Positions 25,373 to 35,239 of a stretch of 64,000 bases of DNA are shown piece by piece. Source of the stretch: CAVWUA01 sp963758025 (lineage in GTDB: Bacteria > Planctomycetota > Planctomycetia > Isosphaerales > Isosphaeraceae); NCBI GenBank assembly GCA_963758025.1, contig CAVWUA010000026.1:83063-147062 (forward strand). Direction: 5' to 3'. A model generated the notes under the pieces. The model saw only the letters and a program-made list of their open reading frames with translations. It was not told the DNA's origin and did no database searches. Position numbers and translations under genes: made by a program. Positions within the stretch are counted from its first letter, which is position 1; every line of letters starts with the position of its first letter.

Positions 25373-26137
25373 ATGACGCCAGCGCCCCTGGATCGCCCCG
25401 ACGCCGTGACCGAGATCGACACGCAGGGCTCGCGCCGGCCGGCGTCCGGGCCGACGCATGGGGCTCGGGTTTTTCGGTACTATGATTTCATCATGGCGGC
25501 GTTCGTGACCGTCATGATCTGTAGCAACTTCATCTCGGCACGGAAGCAGGTGGAGGTTCGCGGGTTCATCTTCGGCGCGGGGGTGCTGTTCTTCCCGATC
25601 AGCTATCTCTTCGGCGACATCCTGACGGAGGTGTACGGCTACGCGCGCTTGCGCAAGGTGGTCTGGGCGGGGTTCGGCGCGCTCGGGTTCGCCTCGTTCA
25701 TGAGCGCGGTGGTGCTGGGATTGCCCCCCGCGTCGGGCTGGAAGCATCAGGAGGCGTGGAACACCGTCTTCGGCAACTCGTGGCGGATCGTCCTCGCGTC
25801 GATGCTCGGGTTCTTCACGGGGGAGTTCGTCAACTCGTTCACCCTGGCCAAGATGAAGATCTGGACGAACGGGCGCTTTCTCTGGACCCGGACCATCGGC
25901 TCAACCCTGACCGGCGAGGCGGCCGATTCGCTGATTTTCTATCCGATCGCGTTTCTCGGCATCTGGACTCCCGAGCGCGTCGTGCAGGTGATGATCGCCA
26001 ACTACTGCCTGAAAGTGAGCTGGGAAGTGATCGCCACCCCCCTGACTTACGAGATCGTCGGCTTCCTCAAGCGGGCCGAGCATGTCGATTACTACGACTA
26101 TGACACGAACTTCACGCCATTCTCGATAGAAACATGA
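25373..26137 (+). CDS. queuosine precursor transporter (YhhQ/VUT family)
   Basis: A 254-residue multi-pass membrane protein. Family blocks are visible: MICSNFISARKQVEV, FFPISYLFGDILTEVYGY, FFTGEFVNSFTLAKMK and LTGEAADSLIFYPIAF. Members import queuine or preQ precursors for tRNA queuosine modification. The N-terminal about 35 residues are extra and polar, and could reflect a later start. No queuosine genes are next to it. The Q-precursor role is known for the family, not shown here. Confidence 0.9.
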   Translation: MTPAPLDRPDAVTEIDTQGSRRPASGPTHGARVFRYYDFIMAAFVTVMICSNFISARKQVEVRGFIFGAGVLFFPISYLFGDILTEVYGYARLRKVVWAGFGALGFASFMSAVVLGLPPASGWKHQEAWNTVFGNSWRIVLASMLGFFTGEFVNSFTLAKMKIWTNGRFLWTRTIGSTLTGEAADSLIFYPIAFLGIWTPERVVQVMIANYCLKVSWEVIATPLTYEIVGFLKRAEHVDYYDYDTNFTPFSIET

Positions 26138-26193
26138 TCGTAATATTTATAAATTGATAATATATTCATCTATAGCCTTAAGATTTGGGTTCA

Positions 26194-26270
26194 CCATAGC
26201 AAAGGGCACATTCCCGATTCCGGATCTTCAAACAGGCAAGAAACTTCTGGAATCGGGAATGTGCCTATGG
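26194..26270. repeat. palindromic intergenic element with GATTCCGGATCTTC core
   Basis: Arms CCATAG...GGCACATTCCCGATTCC and the complement ending GTGCCTATGG. The loop holds GATTCCGGATCTTCAAA (26216-26232) and TTCTGGAATC, as in the 2071 element. It follows the transporter gene; the rest of the 26138-26504 gap is AT-richer and has no gene. Confidence 0.75.
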
Positions 26271-26420
26271 AGTTACAGCGGTTGGCACAGATTTTCCTTC
26301 GTTGCCCGATTCCCAACGCGGGAGATGATCTCGATTCGCCCCTTCGGGGCGAACTGAGTGACTCCTAGTACCTTTTGCGATGCGGCAGTCAGTAAAGGGT
26401 TTCGCCAGAAGACACTGTAC

Positions 26421-26497
26421 GAATCGTCCGGTCTGGATGGTTGGGGTCTCGAAGCCGAGACCCCAGCCACCCGACGATTCCGGATCTTCAAAGAGGA
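26421..26497 (+). promoter_or_regulatory. hairpin leader directly upstream of glmS
   Basis: Arms GAATCGTC...TGGGGTCTCG (26421-26451) and CGAGACCCCA...GACGATTC (26456-26480) form a strong stem. It is followed by CGGATCTTCAAAGAGGAGTC, so the repeat-family core GATTCCGGATCTTC runs straight into the ribosome site of glmS. A role in glmS expression is possible but unproven; it does not look like the known glmS ribozyme. Confidence 0.55.
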
Positions 26498-26504
26498 GTC
26501 AGCC

Positions 26505-28343
26505 ATGTGCGGGATCGTCGGCTATACCGGTCCGAACGAGGCGGGGCCGATCCTGCTCTCGGGCCTGCGGCGGCTGGAGTATCGGGGTTACGACAGCGCG
26601 GGCGTGGCGACGCTCGACGGGGCGCGGATGGTGGTCCGCAAGCATTCCGGGCGGGTGCGCACGCTGGAGGAATCCCTGCACGCCGATCCCGCGCCAGGGG
26701 CGTGCGGGATCAGCCATACGCGCTGGGCGACCCACGGACCGGCGACCGATCGCAACGCCCATCCGCACGTCGGCGGGGATGGCCTCGTCGCGGTCGTCCA
26801 CAACGGCGTGATCGAGAATCACACCGCCTTGAGGCACGAGCTGGAGTCGGAGGGGATCGAGTTCCGCAGTCAGACGGATACCGAGGTCATCGCGCATCTG
26901 ATCGCCCGGGAACTGGACAACGGCGGCGATAACGACCTGTTCGCCGCCGTGCAGCGGGCCTTGCCCCGGCTGGAAGGAACGTATGGCCTGGCGGTGGTCA
27001 GCCCAAGGACCCCCGGGCAGATTGTGGGTGCCCGGCTGGGAAGCCCGCTGGTGATCGGCATCGGCGAGGGGGAGCACCTGATCGCCAGCGACCCGGCCGC
27101 GATCGCGCCGTTGACCGCGCGCGTGGCGTTCTTGCAGGACGGCGAGGTCGTGCGCCTCTCCCCGCACGACTTCGAGATCCGCCACCGGGAACATGGCTCG
27201 ATTACCCCCCGGATCGACCGGATCGACTGGAAGCCCGACGCCGACGAGCTGGGCGGGCACAACCACTACATGCAGAAGGAGATCCGCGAGCAGCCGAACA
27301 CCGTGCGCGACGCCTGCCGGGGCCGGCTCCGCCGCTCGGAGGCCTCCGCGCAGTTCGGCGGGCTGAATCTCTCCCCCCGACAGCTCAGCCGCGTTCGCCG
27401 CATCGTCTTCGCCGCGTGCGGCACGAGCTGGCACGCGGCGCTCGTCGGCGAGTACCTCATCGAGCGGCTCGCGCATCTGCCCGTCGAGGTGGAATACGCG
27501 AGCGAGTTCCGGTACCGCAACGCCCCGCTCGACGACCGCACGCTCGTCTTCGTCCTGAGCCAGTCGGGCGAGACGGCCGACACCCTGGGGGCCTTGCGCG
27601 AGGCGAAGCGCCGGGGACACCGCACGCTGGCCATCTGCAACGTCGTCGGCAGCACGATCGCCCGAGAGGCCGACGGCGGGATTTATCTGCACGCCGGCCC
27701 CGAGATCGGCGTCGCCAGTACCAAGGCGTTCACGGCGCAGGTGATGGTCCTGACCCTGCTCGCGCTGCACCTCGGCCGCCTGCGGCACATGGCGTTCGCC
27801 GACGGCCTGAAGATCGTCGAGGCGATCGAGTCCGTTCCCGAAGCGATCGAGCGTACCCTGGCGGCCGAGCCGGTCATCGCCGAGGCCGCCGCCCGGCTCG
27901 CCCAGGCTCGCAGCGTCCTCTACCTCGGCCGCGACCTGCATTACCCGGTCGCCCTCGAAGGGGCGCTCAAGCTGAAGGAGATCAGCTACCTGCACGCCGA
28001 GGGCTACCCCACCGCCGAGATGAAGCACGGCCCGATCGCCCTGATCGACACGGAAACGCCCAGCGTCTTCATCACCCCGCGCGGCCCCTTGCACGCCAAG
28101 TCCCTGAGCAACATCGAGGAAGTCCGCGCCCGACGCGGCCCCGTCATCGCCATCGGCACGGAGGGGGACTCCGAGCTGGCCTCCCTCGCCGATCTGTTCC
28201 TCCCAATCCCCGACGTCCCCGAAGTCGTTCAGCCCCTCGTCGCGGTCATCCCCTTGCAACTGCTCGCCTACCACGTCGCCCTGCTGCGCGGGTGCGATAT
28301 TGATAAGCCACGCAACCTGGCGAAGAGTGTGACTGTGGAATGA
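26505..28343 (+). CDS. glmS: glutamine-fructose-6-phosphate aminotransferase
   Basis: Makes glucosamine-6-phosphate from fructose-6-phosphate and glutamine, the first step to UDP-GlcNAc. A 612-residue protein, full length. The catalytic Cys follows the initiator Met (MCGIVGY). The glutaminase part has RRLEYRGYDSAG and HTRWATHG; the two SIS domains have SQSGETADT and GVASTKAFTAQV; the C-terminus is PRNLAKSVTVE, as in the family. Start ATG 26505 has AAAGAGGAG upstream and is fixed by Cys2; in-frame codons upstream belong to the leader hairpin. Confidence 0.98.
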   Translation: MCGIVGYTGPNEAGPILLSGLRRLEYRGYDSAGVATLDGARMVVRKHSGRVRTLEESLHADPAPGACGISHTRWATHGPATDRNAHPHVGGDGLVAVVHNGVIENHTALRHELESEGIEFRSQTDTEVIAHLIARELDNGGDNDLFAAVQRALPRLEGTYGLAVVSPRTPGQIVGARLGSPLVIGIGEGEHLIASDPAAIAPLTARVAFLQDGEVVRLSPHDFEIRHREHGSITPRIDRIDWKPDADELGGHNHYMQKEIREQPNTVRDACRGRLRRSEASAQFGGLNLSPRQLSRVRRIVFAACGTSWHAALVGEYLIERLAHLPVEVEYASEFRYRNAPLDDRTLVFVLSQSGETADTLGALREAKRRGHRTLAICNVVGSTIAREADGGIYLHAGPEIGVASTKAFTAQVMVLTLLALHLGRLRHMAFADGLKIVEAIESVPEAIERTLAAEPVIAEAAARLAQARSVLYLGRDLHYPVALEGALKLKEISYLHAEGYPTAEMKHGPIALIDTETPSVFITPRGPLHAKSLSNIEEVRARRGPVIAIGTEGDSELASLADLFLPIPDVPEVVQPLVAVIPLQLLAYHVALLRGCDIDKPRNLAKSVTVE

Positions 28344-28703
28344 GGAAGAGTCTCACGCAAAGACGCGAAGATCGCAAAAGCGCGAAAGGAATTCGGTTAA
28401 TCAAGGTGGAGAAGTTCGGAAATTTGACCCCCATTCCTTCGGTCCTGGGTTCCTTTGGATGTCTCGCTGGGACATCATCGAGTCCGGTCCAGGAGCCCGA
28501 ACCATGTCCAACACCTCGAACTCCGGTGACCGTGCGCTTCTCCGCGCTGAGGACCTCGAGCGACTCTCGCGTGAGCTGGGCGTCACCGCTTGCGGGCGGC
28601 ATCGGAGGATTGGAATGCCGGGCCGACATGCCGTAGAGTGGACTGAGGCGACGCGAGGGTCGTCGCCCCGTCTCCCGGCCCCGCGGTCCAGGCGAGGACT
28701 CCC
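28344..28703. other. intergenic, with a dispersed repeat at 28348-28388
   Basis: About 360 bp between glmS and the sigma factor. The first 45 bp contain CACGCAAAGACGCGAAGATCG, the motif also found near 6110 and 61172. No gene or clear promoter was recognised in the rest. Confidence 0.45.
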
Positions 28704-29464
28704 ATGTCCGATCCCCCGGCCGGCCCACCCTCGAAGGCCCCCTTCCCGACGACCCGCTGGAGCCGGGTGGTCGCCGCCGGCGACCCGGCCGAGCCCGGGG
28801 CTCGCGCGGCGCTGGCCGAGCTCTGCGCCGCCTACTGGTATCCGATCTACGCCTTCGTCCGCCGCAAGGGCCACGACCCCGACGAGGCCGCCGACCTGAC
28901 CCAGGAGTACTTCGCCCGGTTGCTGGACACGGGCCCGCTGGCCGCGCGCCGACCGCGCGCAAGGGCCGCTTCCGCGCCTTCCTGCCGCACCGACTGCGGC
29001 TTCTTCCTGGCCGCATCGGCCGCGAGCGCGACCGAGCCCGCGAAGCGCGGCGGCGGCGCGGCGCCGCTCTCGATCGACGCCCGGCGACGCCGAGGGCCGC
29101 TACCTCCGCGAGCCGGCCGACGCCGGCCTGACCCCCGACCGGCTCTTCGACCGGGACTGGGCCCTGCGCCTGCTCGACGGCGTGCTGGAGCGGCTGGCGC
29201 CGCGAGTACGCTGAGGCGGGCCGATCCGACGCGGTTCGACCGGCTCGAGGCCGACGCTGACCGGCGGCCGCGCCGGACGCCCATGCCGCGATCGCTGCCC
29301 GGCTGGGCACGACCGAGGCGGCCGTCGAAGGCGGCGGCCCGACGGCTCCGGCGCCGCTACCGGCGCGGTGCTCCGCGAGCAGATCGCCGCCACGCTCGAC
29401 GACCCGAACGAGGCCGCCATCGACGCCGAGATCCGCGACCTCGTTCGCGGCCCTGGGCGGTTGA
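28704..29464 (+). CDS. ECF-like RNA polymerase sigma factor (frameshifted)
   Basis: The first 80 residues are intact and diagnostic: FPTTRWSRVVAAGDP, LAELCAAYWYPIYAFVRRKG, then HDPDEAADLTQEYFARLLD, the sigma region 2 of the planctomycete ECF group that accompanies Ser/Thr kinases. Past about 28945 the frame changes repeatedly; fragments RKRGGGAAPLSIDA, LTPDRLFDRDWALRLLDGVL, ARLGTTEAAVE and AARRLRRRYRAVLREQIAAT (regions 3-4) are recovered in different frames, ending FAALGG and a stop at 29464. At least four indels. It is either error-laden sequence or a decaying gene. The kinase follows at once. Confidence 0.8.
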
Positions 29465-29532
29465 TCCCGGCGTCCGGAAAGAATCTCGTCGGCCGCCGCG
29501 TCGGGTTCCGCGACAATCCCGTTACGAGGAGG

Positions 29533-32158
29533 GTGGACCCGTCCGCGACCGACCGCCCGGAGAGACCCCGGCGATGGCCGCCGCACGCCGACCGCTGCCC
29601 GTACTGCGGCGCCGTGCTGCCCGCGGACGCCCCCGCGCGGCCTCTGCCCCGCGCTGCCTGCTCCGCGCCGGCCTCGACGGCCGACGCCCTGAGCCTCTCC
29701 CGCGCCGGCGAGCTCGGCGCCACGATCGACCTCGCCGGCCGCCGGGCGTCCTGGAGACGCTCGCCGCGACCGTCGGCCCGGTGCCCCGCGTCCTGCTCCG
29801 CGACACCGACCCCGGCCGCCGAGCCGCCCGGTCCTCCAGCCCGCCTCGCCCGAGATGCCCGCCGGCCGACGGCAACGGCCCGCTACCGGATCGATCGGCG
29901 AGATCGCCCGCGGCGGCATGGGCGCCGTGCTCAAGGGCCGCGACCCGGACCTCGGCCGCGACGTGGCCGTCAAGGTCCTCCTGCGACGAAGCACCGCGAC
30001 GACCCCGACGCTGGTCCGCCGCTTCGTCGAGGAGGCGCAGATCGGCGGCCAGCTCCAGCACCCCGGCATCGTGCCCGATCTACGAGCTGGGCGCCTTCGC
30101 CGACCGCCGCCCCTACTTCGCCATGAAGCTGGTCAAGGGCCAGACCCTCGCCGCGCTGCTCGCCGCCCGCCCGTCGCCGGACGACGCCCTGCCGCGCTTC
30201 CTGGGGATCTTCGAGCAGGTCTGCCAGACGGTCGCCTACGCCCACGCCCGCGGGGTGATCCACCGCGACCTGAAGCCGTCGAACGTGATGGTCGGCGGCT
30301 TCGGCGAGGTCCAGGTGATGGACTGGGGCCTGGCCAAGGTCCTGCCGCGCGGCGGCGTGGCCGACGACGCGAAGGCCGGCAAGGTGCCCGAGGAGGAGAC
30401 GGTCATCGCCACGGCCCGCAGCGGCGGCGACTCCGACGCGGACCTGCTCGCGCGCCGGCTCGGTGATGGGCACGCCCGTCGTACATGGCGCCGGAGCAGG
30501 CCCGCGGCGAGGTCGACGGCGATCGACGAGCGGGCCGACGTCTTCGCGCTGGGCTCGATCCTCTGCGAGGTCCTGACCGGCAGCCCGGCCTTCGTCGGCC
30601 GCAACTCGGGCGAGATCCAGCGCAAGGCGGCGCGCGCCGACACGGCCGAGGCCCTGGCCCGGCTGGAGGCCTGCGGCGCCGACGCCGAGCTGGTCGGCCT
30701 GGCCCGCGACTGCCTGGCCGCCGAGCCGGAGGACCGCCCGCGCGACGCCGGCGCCGTCGGCCGAGCGGGTCACGGCGTACCTGGCCGGGGTGCAGGAGCG
30801 GCTCGCGCGCCGCCGAGATCGACCGCGCCGCGTGCCGAGGCCCGCGCCGTCGAGGAGCGTCGGCGCCGCCGGCTCCAGGTCGGCCTGGCCGCGTCGCTGC
30901 TGGCTCTGACGACCGTCGGCGGCCTGGCGTTTACCTACGCGCTCTACCAGCGGCAGGCCTGCGCCGCGCAGGGTCGACCGGCTGCTGGGCGAGGTCAGTC
31001 TGCTGCGCGACCAGGCCCGCTCGCAGCCCGACGTGGTCGATCACTGGAATGAGCCGCGAGCCGCGGCCGGACGGCGGAGGAACGGGCCCGTCGGCGCCGG
31101 CTGGCGGCGCTACGGCGGGAGGTCGAGGCCGGGCTGGAGTCCGCCACGGCCGACCGCGACCTGCTGCCCGGCGGGCGGACATCCGGCAGCGGGTCGCGGC
31201 CCACGACGACCTCGGCGCCGCCCTGCGCGGCTCGGGCGACCTGCCCGGAGGCGGTCGCGGCGTACCGCAAGGCGATCCAGCGGTGGCCCGACCTCGCCGA
31301 GACCCACTACAACCTCGGCGCCGCCCTGCGCGACTCGGGCGACCTGCCCGGGGCGGTCGCGGCGTCCGCGAGGCGATCCAGCGGCAGCCCGACACTCGAG
31401 GCCCACTACGACCTCGGCGGCGCCTGCGCGACTCGGGCGACCTGCCCGGTGCGATCGCGGCGTTCCGCGAGGCGATCCAGCGGCAGCCCGACGTCGCCGA
31501 GGCCTACAACCTCGGCCTCGTCCTCCGGCAGCAGGGGCAGTACGCCGAGGCGCTGGCCGAGCTCCGCCCGGGCACGACCTCGGGTCGAAGCGGGCCGACT
31601 GGGCACCTGTCCGCTGCGTGGGTCGCCGAGGGCGAGCGGCTCGCCGCCCTGGCCGAGCGGCTCCCGGCGGTCCTGAAGGGCACGGACGAGCCGGCCGACG
31701 ACGCCAGGCCTGGCGTTCGCCCAGATGGCCTACGACACGACGCGTTACGCCGCCGCCGCCCGGCTCTTCGCCGAGGCGCTGGAGGACGATCCCAAGCTCG
31801 CCGCCGACCGCCGGACCCAGCACCCCTACAACGCCGCCTGCTGCGCCGCCCTGGCCGCCGCCGGGAAGGGCGAGGACGACCCGAAGCCCGACGACGCGGC
31901 CCGGTCCGACCTGCGCCGCCAGGCCCTCGACTGGCTCAAGGCCGAGCTGGCCGCCTGGTCGGGGTCAGGGAATCCGGCGACCCGCAGGACCGGGGCCGCC
32001 GTCGCCCCGACCCTCCGCCACTGGCAGCAGGACGCCGACCTGGCCGGCGTCCGCGACGAGGCGGCCCTGGCCGCACTGCCGGAGGAGGAACGCGCGAGTG
32101 GCAGGCCCTCTGGGCCGAGGTGGCACACCTGCTGGAGCCAGCGGGGGAGGCCCCCTAA
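29533..32158 (+). CDS. Ser/Thr protein kinase with zinc ribbon, TM segment and TPR tail (many frameshifts)
   Basis: Assembled from several frames. N-terminus: a zinc ribbon starting CPYCGAVLPADAP. Kinase: the glycine loop GEIARGGMGAVLKG, VAVKVLL with the catalytic Lys, GVIHRDLKPSNVMV with the catalytic Asp, and VMDWGLAKVL (DWG instead of DFG). A TM helix follows (VGLAASLLALTTVGGLAFTY). From about 31190 four or more TPR-like units read LGAALRDSGDLPGAVAAFRE. The end REWQALWAEVAHLLEPAG stops at 32158. The GTG start at 29533 is uncertain. Local GC is visibly above the rest of the window. Likely a membrane kinase regulating the adjacent sigma factor. Confidence 0.78.
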
Positions 32159-32490
32159 CGCCCCCGGCTGCCTCCCCATGGGGCACCAACACCCTCGACT
32201 CCGGATGGCACGACCCCGAACTGAAGCGGCCCCCGATCACTGGATCGCGGCCTTGGCTCCTCTGAGGTCCAAGGTTTATGCTCATCGAGGTGCCAACAGC
32301 CAGGGGGTACACTCGTGTGATCGAGGGAGCGATTCACAACGATAATATCCGCTGAGTGTTGAGCTGCCTGTCACTTGTCCTTGCACGGCATTCGCTGAGA
32401 CAATTGAGAATGACCGCTGGATATAAAGTGAGAGCGGATCGGAAGTTCGGACACAATTACCGAACGAAGCCAACTGCCGTTTTGGCAGCT
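32159..32490. other. intergenic, no gene seen
   Basis: About 330 bp between the convergent kinase and TauE-like genes. GC drops sharply after about 32340. No clear hairpin terminator or small gene was recognised. Confidence 0.4.
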
Positions 32491-32931
32491 TCAGGGGCTC
32501 TCGGAGGATGCGGCGGGGGGCGGCGTGGTTGGGGACTTGACGCGGTTGGCGAGCTTGCTGGAGTCCCAGAAGAGGAAGTAGATGCCGACGCAGATGATGA
32601 AGACTCCGTAGAACCGCCGCATGTTGATCGGGGGGATGTAGCGGGTGAGCATCGCGCCGACGAACACGCCGAGGAGCAACCCGATGGCGATCCAGAGGCC
32701 GGACTGGACCTGCACCTGACCGCGCCGCCAGTATTCCCAGACCCCCAGCAAGCCGACCGGGAGCAACTGCGCCATGAGCGAGGTGCCGGTCGAGGTCTTG
32801 ATATCGAGGCCAAAGAGCAGGACCAGGGCCGGCACCATGATGAGGCCGCCGCCGATGCCGAACAGGCCGCCGAGCACGCCGGCCGTCAGGCCCAGCGCGA
32901 CCATGGACACGATCAGGTTGATGCCGTGCAT
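32491..32931 (-). CDS. TauE/SafE (TSUP) family membrane protein, half-size
   Basis: A 146-residue protein with the TSUP glycine motif GVLGGLFGIGGGLIMVPAL near residue 20 and about four membrane helices, ending in a Pro/Ser-rich tail. Usual members have about 250 residues with two such halves, so this is a half-size form that may dimerise. The family exports sulfite or other sulfur-containing anions; the substrate is unknown. It lies 18 bp after rsmE on the same strand. Confidence 0.85.
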   Translation of the reverse strand: MHGINLIVSMVALGLTAGVLGGLFGIGGGLIMVPALVLLFGLDIKTSTGTSLMAQLLPVGLLGVWEYWRRGQVQVQSGLWIAIGLLLGVFVGAMLTRYIPPINMRRFYGVFIICVGIYFLFWDSSKLANRVKSPTTPPPAASSESP

Positions 32932-32949
32932 CGCTACGTCTCTCCTCCG

Positions 32950-33647
32950 TCAGTCAAGGTTCAGGATGATGGACGAGGCGGCCAGGGCGGCCGTCTCGAT
33001 CCGCAAGAGCGTCGGCCCCAGCCCCACCGCCCGCCAACCGGCGTCCCGTGCGGCCTCGGCCTCGGCGTCCGTGAAGCCCCCCTCGGGACCGATCGCCAGG
33101 GCCACCGAGCCCCCCGTCTCGACCCGCGGCCAGCGCGGGGCCGGCTCCCCCCGGGATGGGCCAGCAGGCGGACCGGAGCCGTCTCGGCTTTCAGGAACTC
33201 GGCGAAGGCCATCGGCTCGTCCAGGTCCATCAGGCGGAACCGGCCGCATTGCTTGGACGCCTCGATCACGGTTCGCCGGAGTCTCTGGAGCTTCCCCGGC
33301 CGGGGATCGACCGTCGAACGCTCGCAAAGGAGCGGCACCACCCGGGCAACGCCCAGCTCGGTGGCCTTCTCGATCAGCCAGTCAAACCGCTCTCCCTTCG
33401 GGACGGCCGTGGCCAGAATGACCCGGCAGAGGGGAACCCGATCGGCCCGGCTTTCGCCGGGTTCCAGCTCGACTCGATCCTTGCCAGTCGCCCTCACCGT
33501 GGCCTGCCAACCCAGCCCCCGCCCATCGAAGATCTCGACCTGTTCCCCCACGCTCACCCGTCGGACGCGGACGAGGTGGCGTGCCTCATCCCCCTGGATT
33601 GTCAGGATGCCATTTTCGGGCGGGTCCGGGCAATAGAACCGATCGGC
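32950..33647 (-). CDS. rsmE: 16S rRNA m3U1498 methyltransferase (one frameshift)
   Basis: SPOUT methyltransferase that methylates U1498 of 16S rRNA using SAM. The first frame has GDEARHLVRVRRV (PUA-like), RVILATAVPKGERFDWLIEKATELGV and CERSTV; the second has the knot VALAIGPEGGFTDAEAEAA and LGPTLLRIETAAL. They meet at about 33150 inside a run of six G on the minus strand; one more G restores AHPGGEPAPRWPRVETGG. The start is TTG 33647 with GGGAGA about 8 nt upstream, giving LADRFYCP. A sequencing error is likely. Confidence 0.9.
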
Positions 33648-33751
33648 CAATGGGCATCTCCCCTCGGCAAAGTCCAAAGCGAAAGGGCCATCATACCGAT
33701 CGTAAGGGGAGGAACGGGAGGGTGATTCCCTCCGGGCTTCGAGGACGGACG

Positions 33752-34555
33752 ATGAGCGATCGCACGACCACCGGCTACTGGAAGCTGTCCCGAGACCCGT
33801 TCGCGGCGGGAAGCCCGGCTCTGTTCGTACCGACGCCCGTCCACGCCGAGGCGGTGGCCCGCCTCCTCCACGCCATCGACGCCGTTGAGCGGACGGCGGT
33901 CCTGCGGGCCGAGGCGGGGCTGGGGAAATCGTTGGTTCTGGGCGAGGTTCTGACCCAGGCGAGGACTCCCCGCCGACGGGTCGTCCGGATCGCGCGTCCC
34001 CTGGATGGGCCGTCGCTGCTGGCGGGCCTGGCGAGGGGACTTGGAGCGCGGGTGGACCCGGATGCGGGAAGGGCCGTGGCCTGGCGAGGGCTGACGGAGT
34101 CCGTCCGGCTCTGCCGGCTGCAAGGTCTGGGGGTCGTCCTGGCGGTGGACGATGCCCATGCCCTGATCGAGCCTGCCGACCTGCGCGACCTGGAGCGACT
34201 GGCCCATCTCGACCCCCACTCCGACACCCGTTTGACGGTCCTTCAGGTCCGACGTTCCGGCGACGAGGAGATCGCCCGCGAGGACGATCCCTGGGGGCTG
34301 GCCATCCGTTTGCGTCCCCTGACCCGGCGCGAGGCGACGGAGTACCTCGCGGCGAAGCTGGCGGCGGCGGGACGGACGGAAGCGACGTTCACGCCCCGAG
34401 CCATCAATCAACTCCACGCCCTGTCCCGAGGCGTGCCCCGGGGGCTGGACCGGCTGGCATCGCTCGCCCTGATGGCCGGCGCGTTGCGACGGTTGGAGAT
34501 GATCGGGCCGGAGGTCATCCAGGGGGTGGCCCAGGAGTGCGCCGGGGCGGCGTGA
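33752..34555 (+). CDS. AAA ATPase (ExeA/GspA-like)
   Basis: A 267-residue cytoplasmic ATPase. It opens with YWKLSRDPFAAGSPALFVPT, typical of ExeA/general secretion ATPases. Walker A is AEAGLGKSLVLGE and Walker B VVLAVDDAH. The C-terminal part (LSRGVPRGLDRLASLALMAG) is the lid region. In secretion systems such ATPases remodel cell-wall or pilus components, but many planctomycete copies stand alone. No secretion genes are nearby. Start ATG 33752. Confidence 0.85.
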   Translation: MSDRTTTGYWKLSRDPFAAGSPALFVPTPVHAEAVARLLHAIDAVERTAVLRAEAGLGKSLVLGEVLTQARTPRRRVVRIARPLDGPSLLAGLARGLGARVDPDAGRAVAWRGLTESVRLCRLQGLGVVLAVDDAHALIEPADLRDLERLAHLDPHSDTRLTVLQVRRSGDEEIAREDDPWGLAIRLRPLTRREATEYLAAKLAAAGRTEATFTPRAINQLHALSRGVPRGLDRLASLALMAGALRRLEMIGPEVIQGVAQECAGAA

Positions 34556-34684
34556 GTCGGGGTGGCACGGACGGGACCGGCCATGCTACGATAACGACGT
34601 AGCGGCGAGGGGAGTCGTGCGGCCCTCGTCCGACGGCTCAGATCCGTCCTTGATCGCACCTCGTCCGGTTCCGGAACTTCCTTC

Positions 34685-35239
34685 ATGGCAGAACCTTCGA
34701 TCCCATTGAGGAACCCCGTCAAGGCCGCCTTTCTGGCCTGGCTCGTTCCCGGCCTGGGGCACTTCTATCAGGGGCGCCGGGGCAAAGGTCTTTTGTACGC
34801 CGCGTGCATCCTCGGCCTGTACTTCTGGGGGCTCCTGCTGGGCGAGGGGAAGATCGTGTACTGGACGTGGATCAATCCCCTGCACGATCCCGAGCACTTC
34901 CGCGCGAGCTACCTCTGCCAGTTCTGGGTCGGCCTGGCCGCCTTGCCCGGCTTGCTTCAGGCGACGTTGCGCTATCTCGGCCTCGACCCGATCCTCTGGG
35001 GCCTGCTGGACGCGCCGACGCAGAACGCCATCAATGCGTTGCATCCGAAGCTGGGGCGACTCGTGGAGGTCGGCTGGGTTTATACGGTCGTCGCCGGATT
35101 GTTGAACGTGCTGGCGATCTACGACGCGTATGAGGGCCCCGCGTTGCTGGACGAGGAAGAGGCCGAGGAGGCGACGGCCGCCCAGAAGACGGCGGTCGGC
35201 TCTCTCAGTGGTGCGGAGGCGGAAGGGCCCTCTCGATGA
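34685..35239 (+). CDS. planctomycete membrane protein (DUF6677-like)
   Basis: A 184-residue protein. It starts PLRNPVKAAFLAWLVPGLGHFYQGRRGKGL, a TM2-like membrane hairpin seen in planctomycete proteins that I believe are called DUF6677. About four hydrophobic segments are followed by an acidic tail (LLDEEEAEEATAAQ). Function unknown. Its stop overlaps the start of the next small gene in ATGA, so the two are coupled. Confidence 0.72.
   Translation: MAEPSIPLRNPVKAAFLAWLVPGLGHFYQGRRGKGLLYAACILGLYFWGLLLGEGKIVYWTWINPLHDPEHFRASYLCQFWVGLAALPGLLQATLRYLGLDPILWGLLDAPTQNAINALHPKLGRLVEVGWVYTVVAGLLNVLAIYDAYEGPALLDEEEAEEATAAQKTAVGSLSGAEAEGPSR

Noticed and set aside
26421..26504. glmS ribozyme
   Set aside because: One simple hairpin; the multi-pseudoknot core and cleavage site of the known ribozyme are not visible.
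26499..28274. Long minus-strand reading frame over glmS
   Set aside because: Shadow of glmS; composition rich in Asp, Gly and Arg with no motif.
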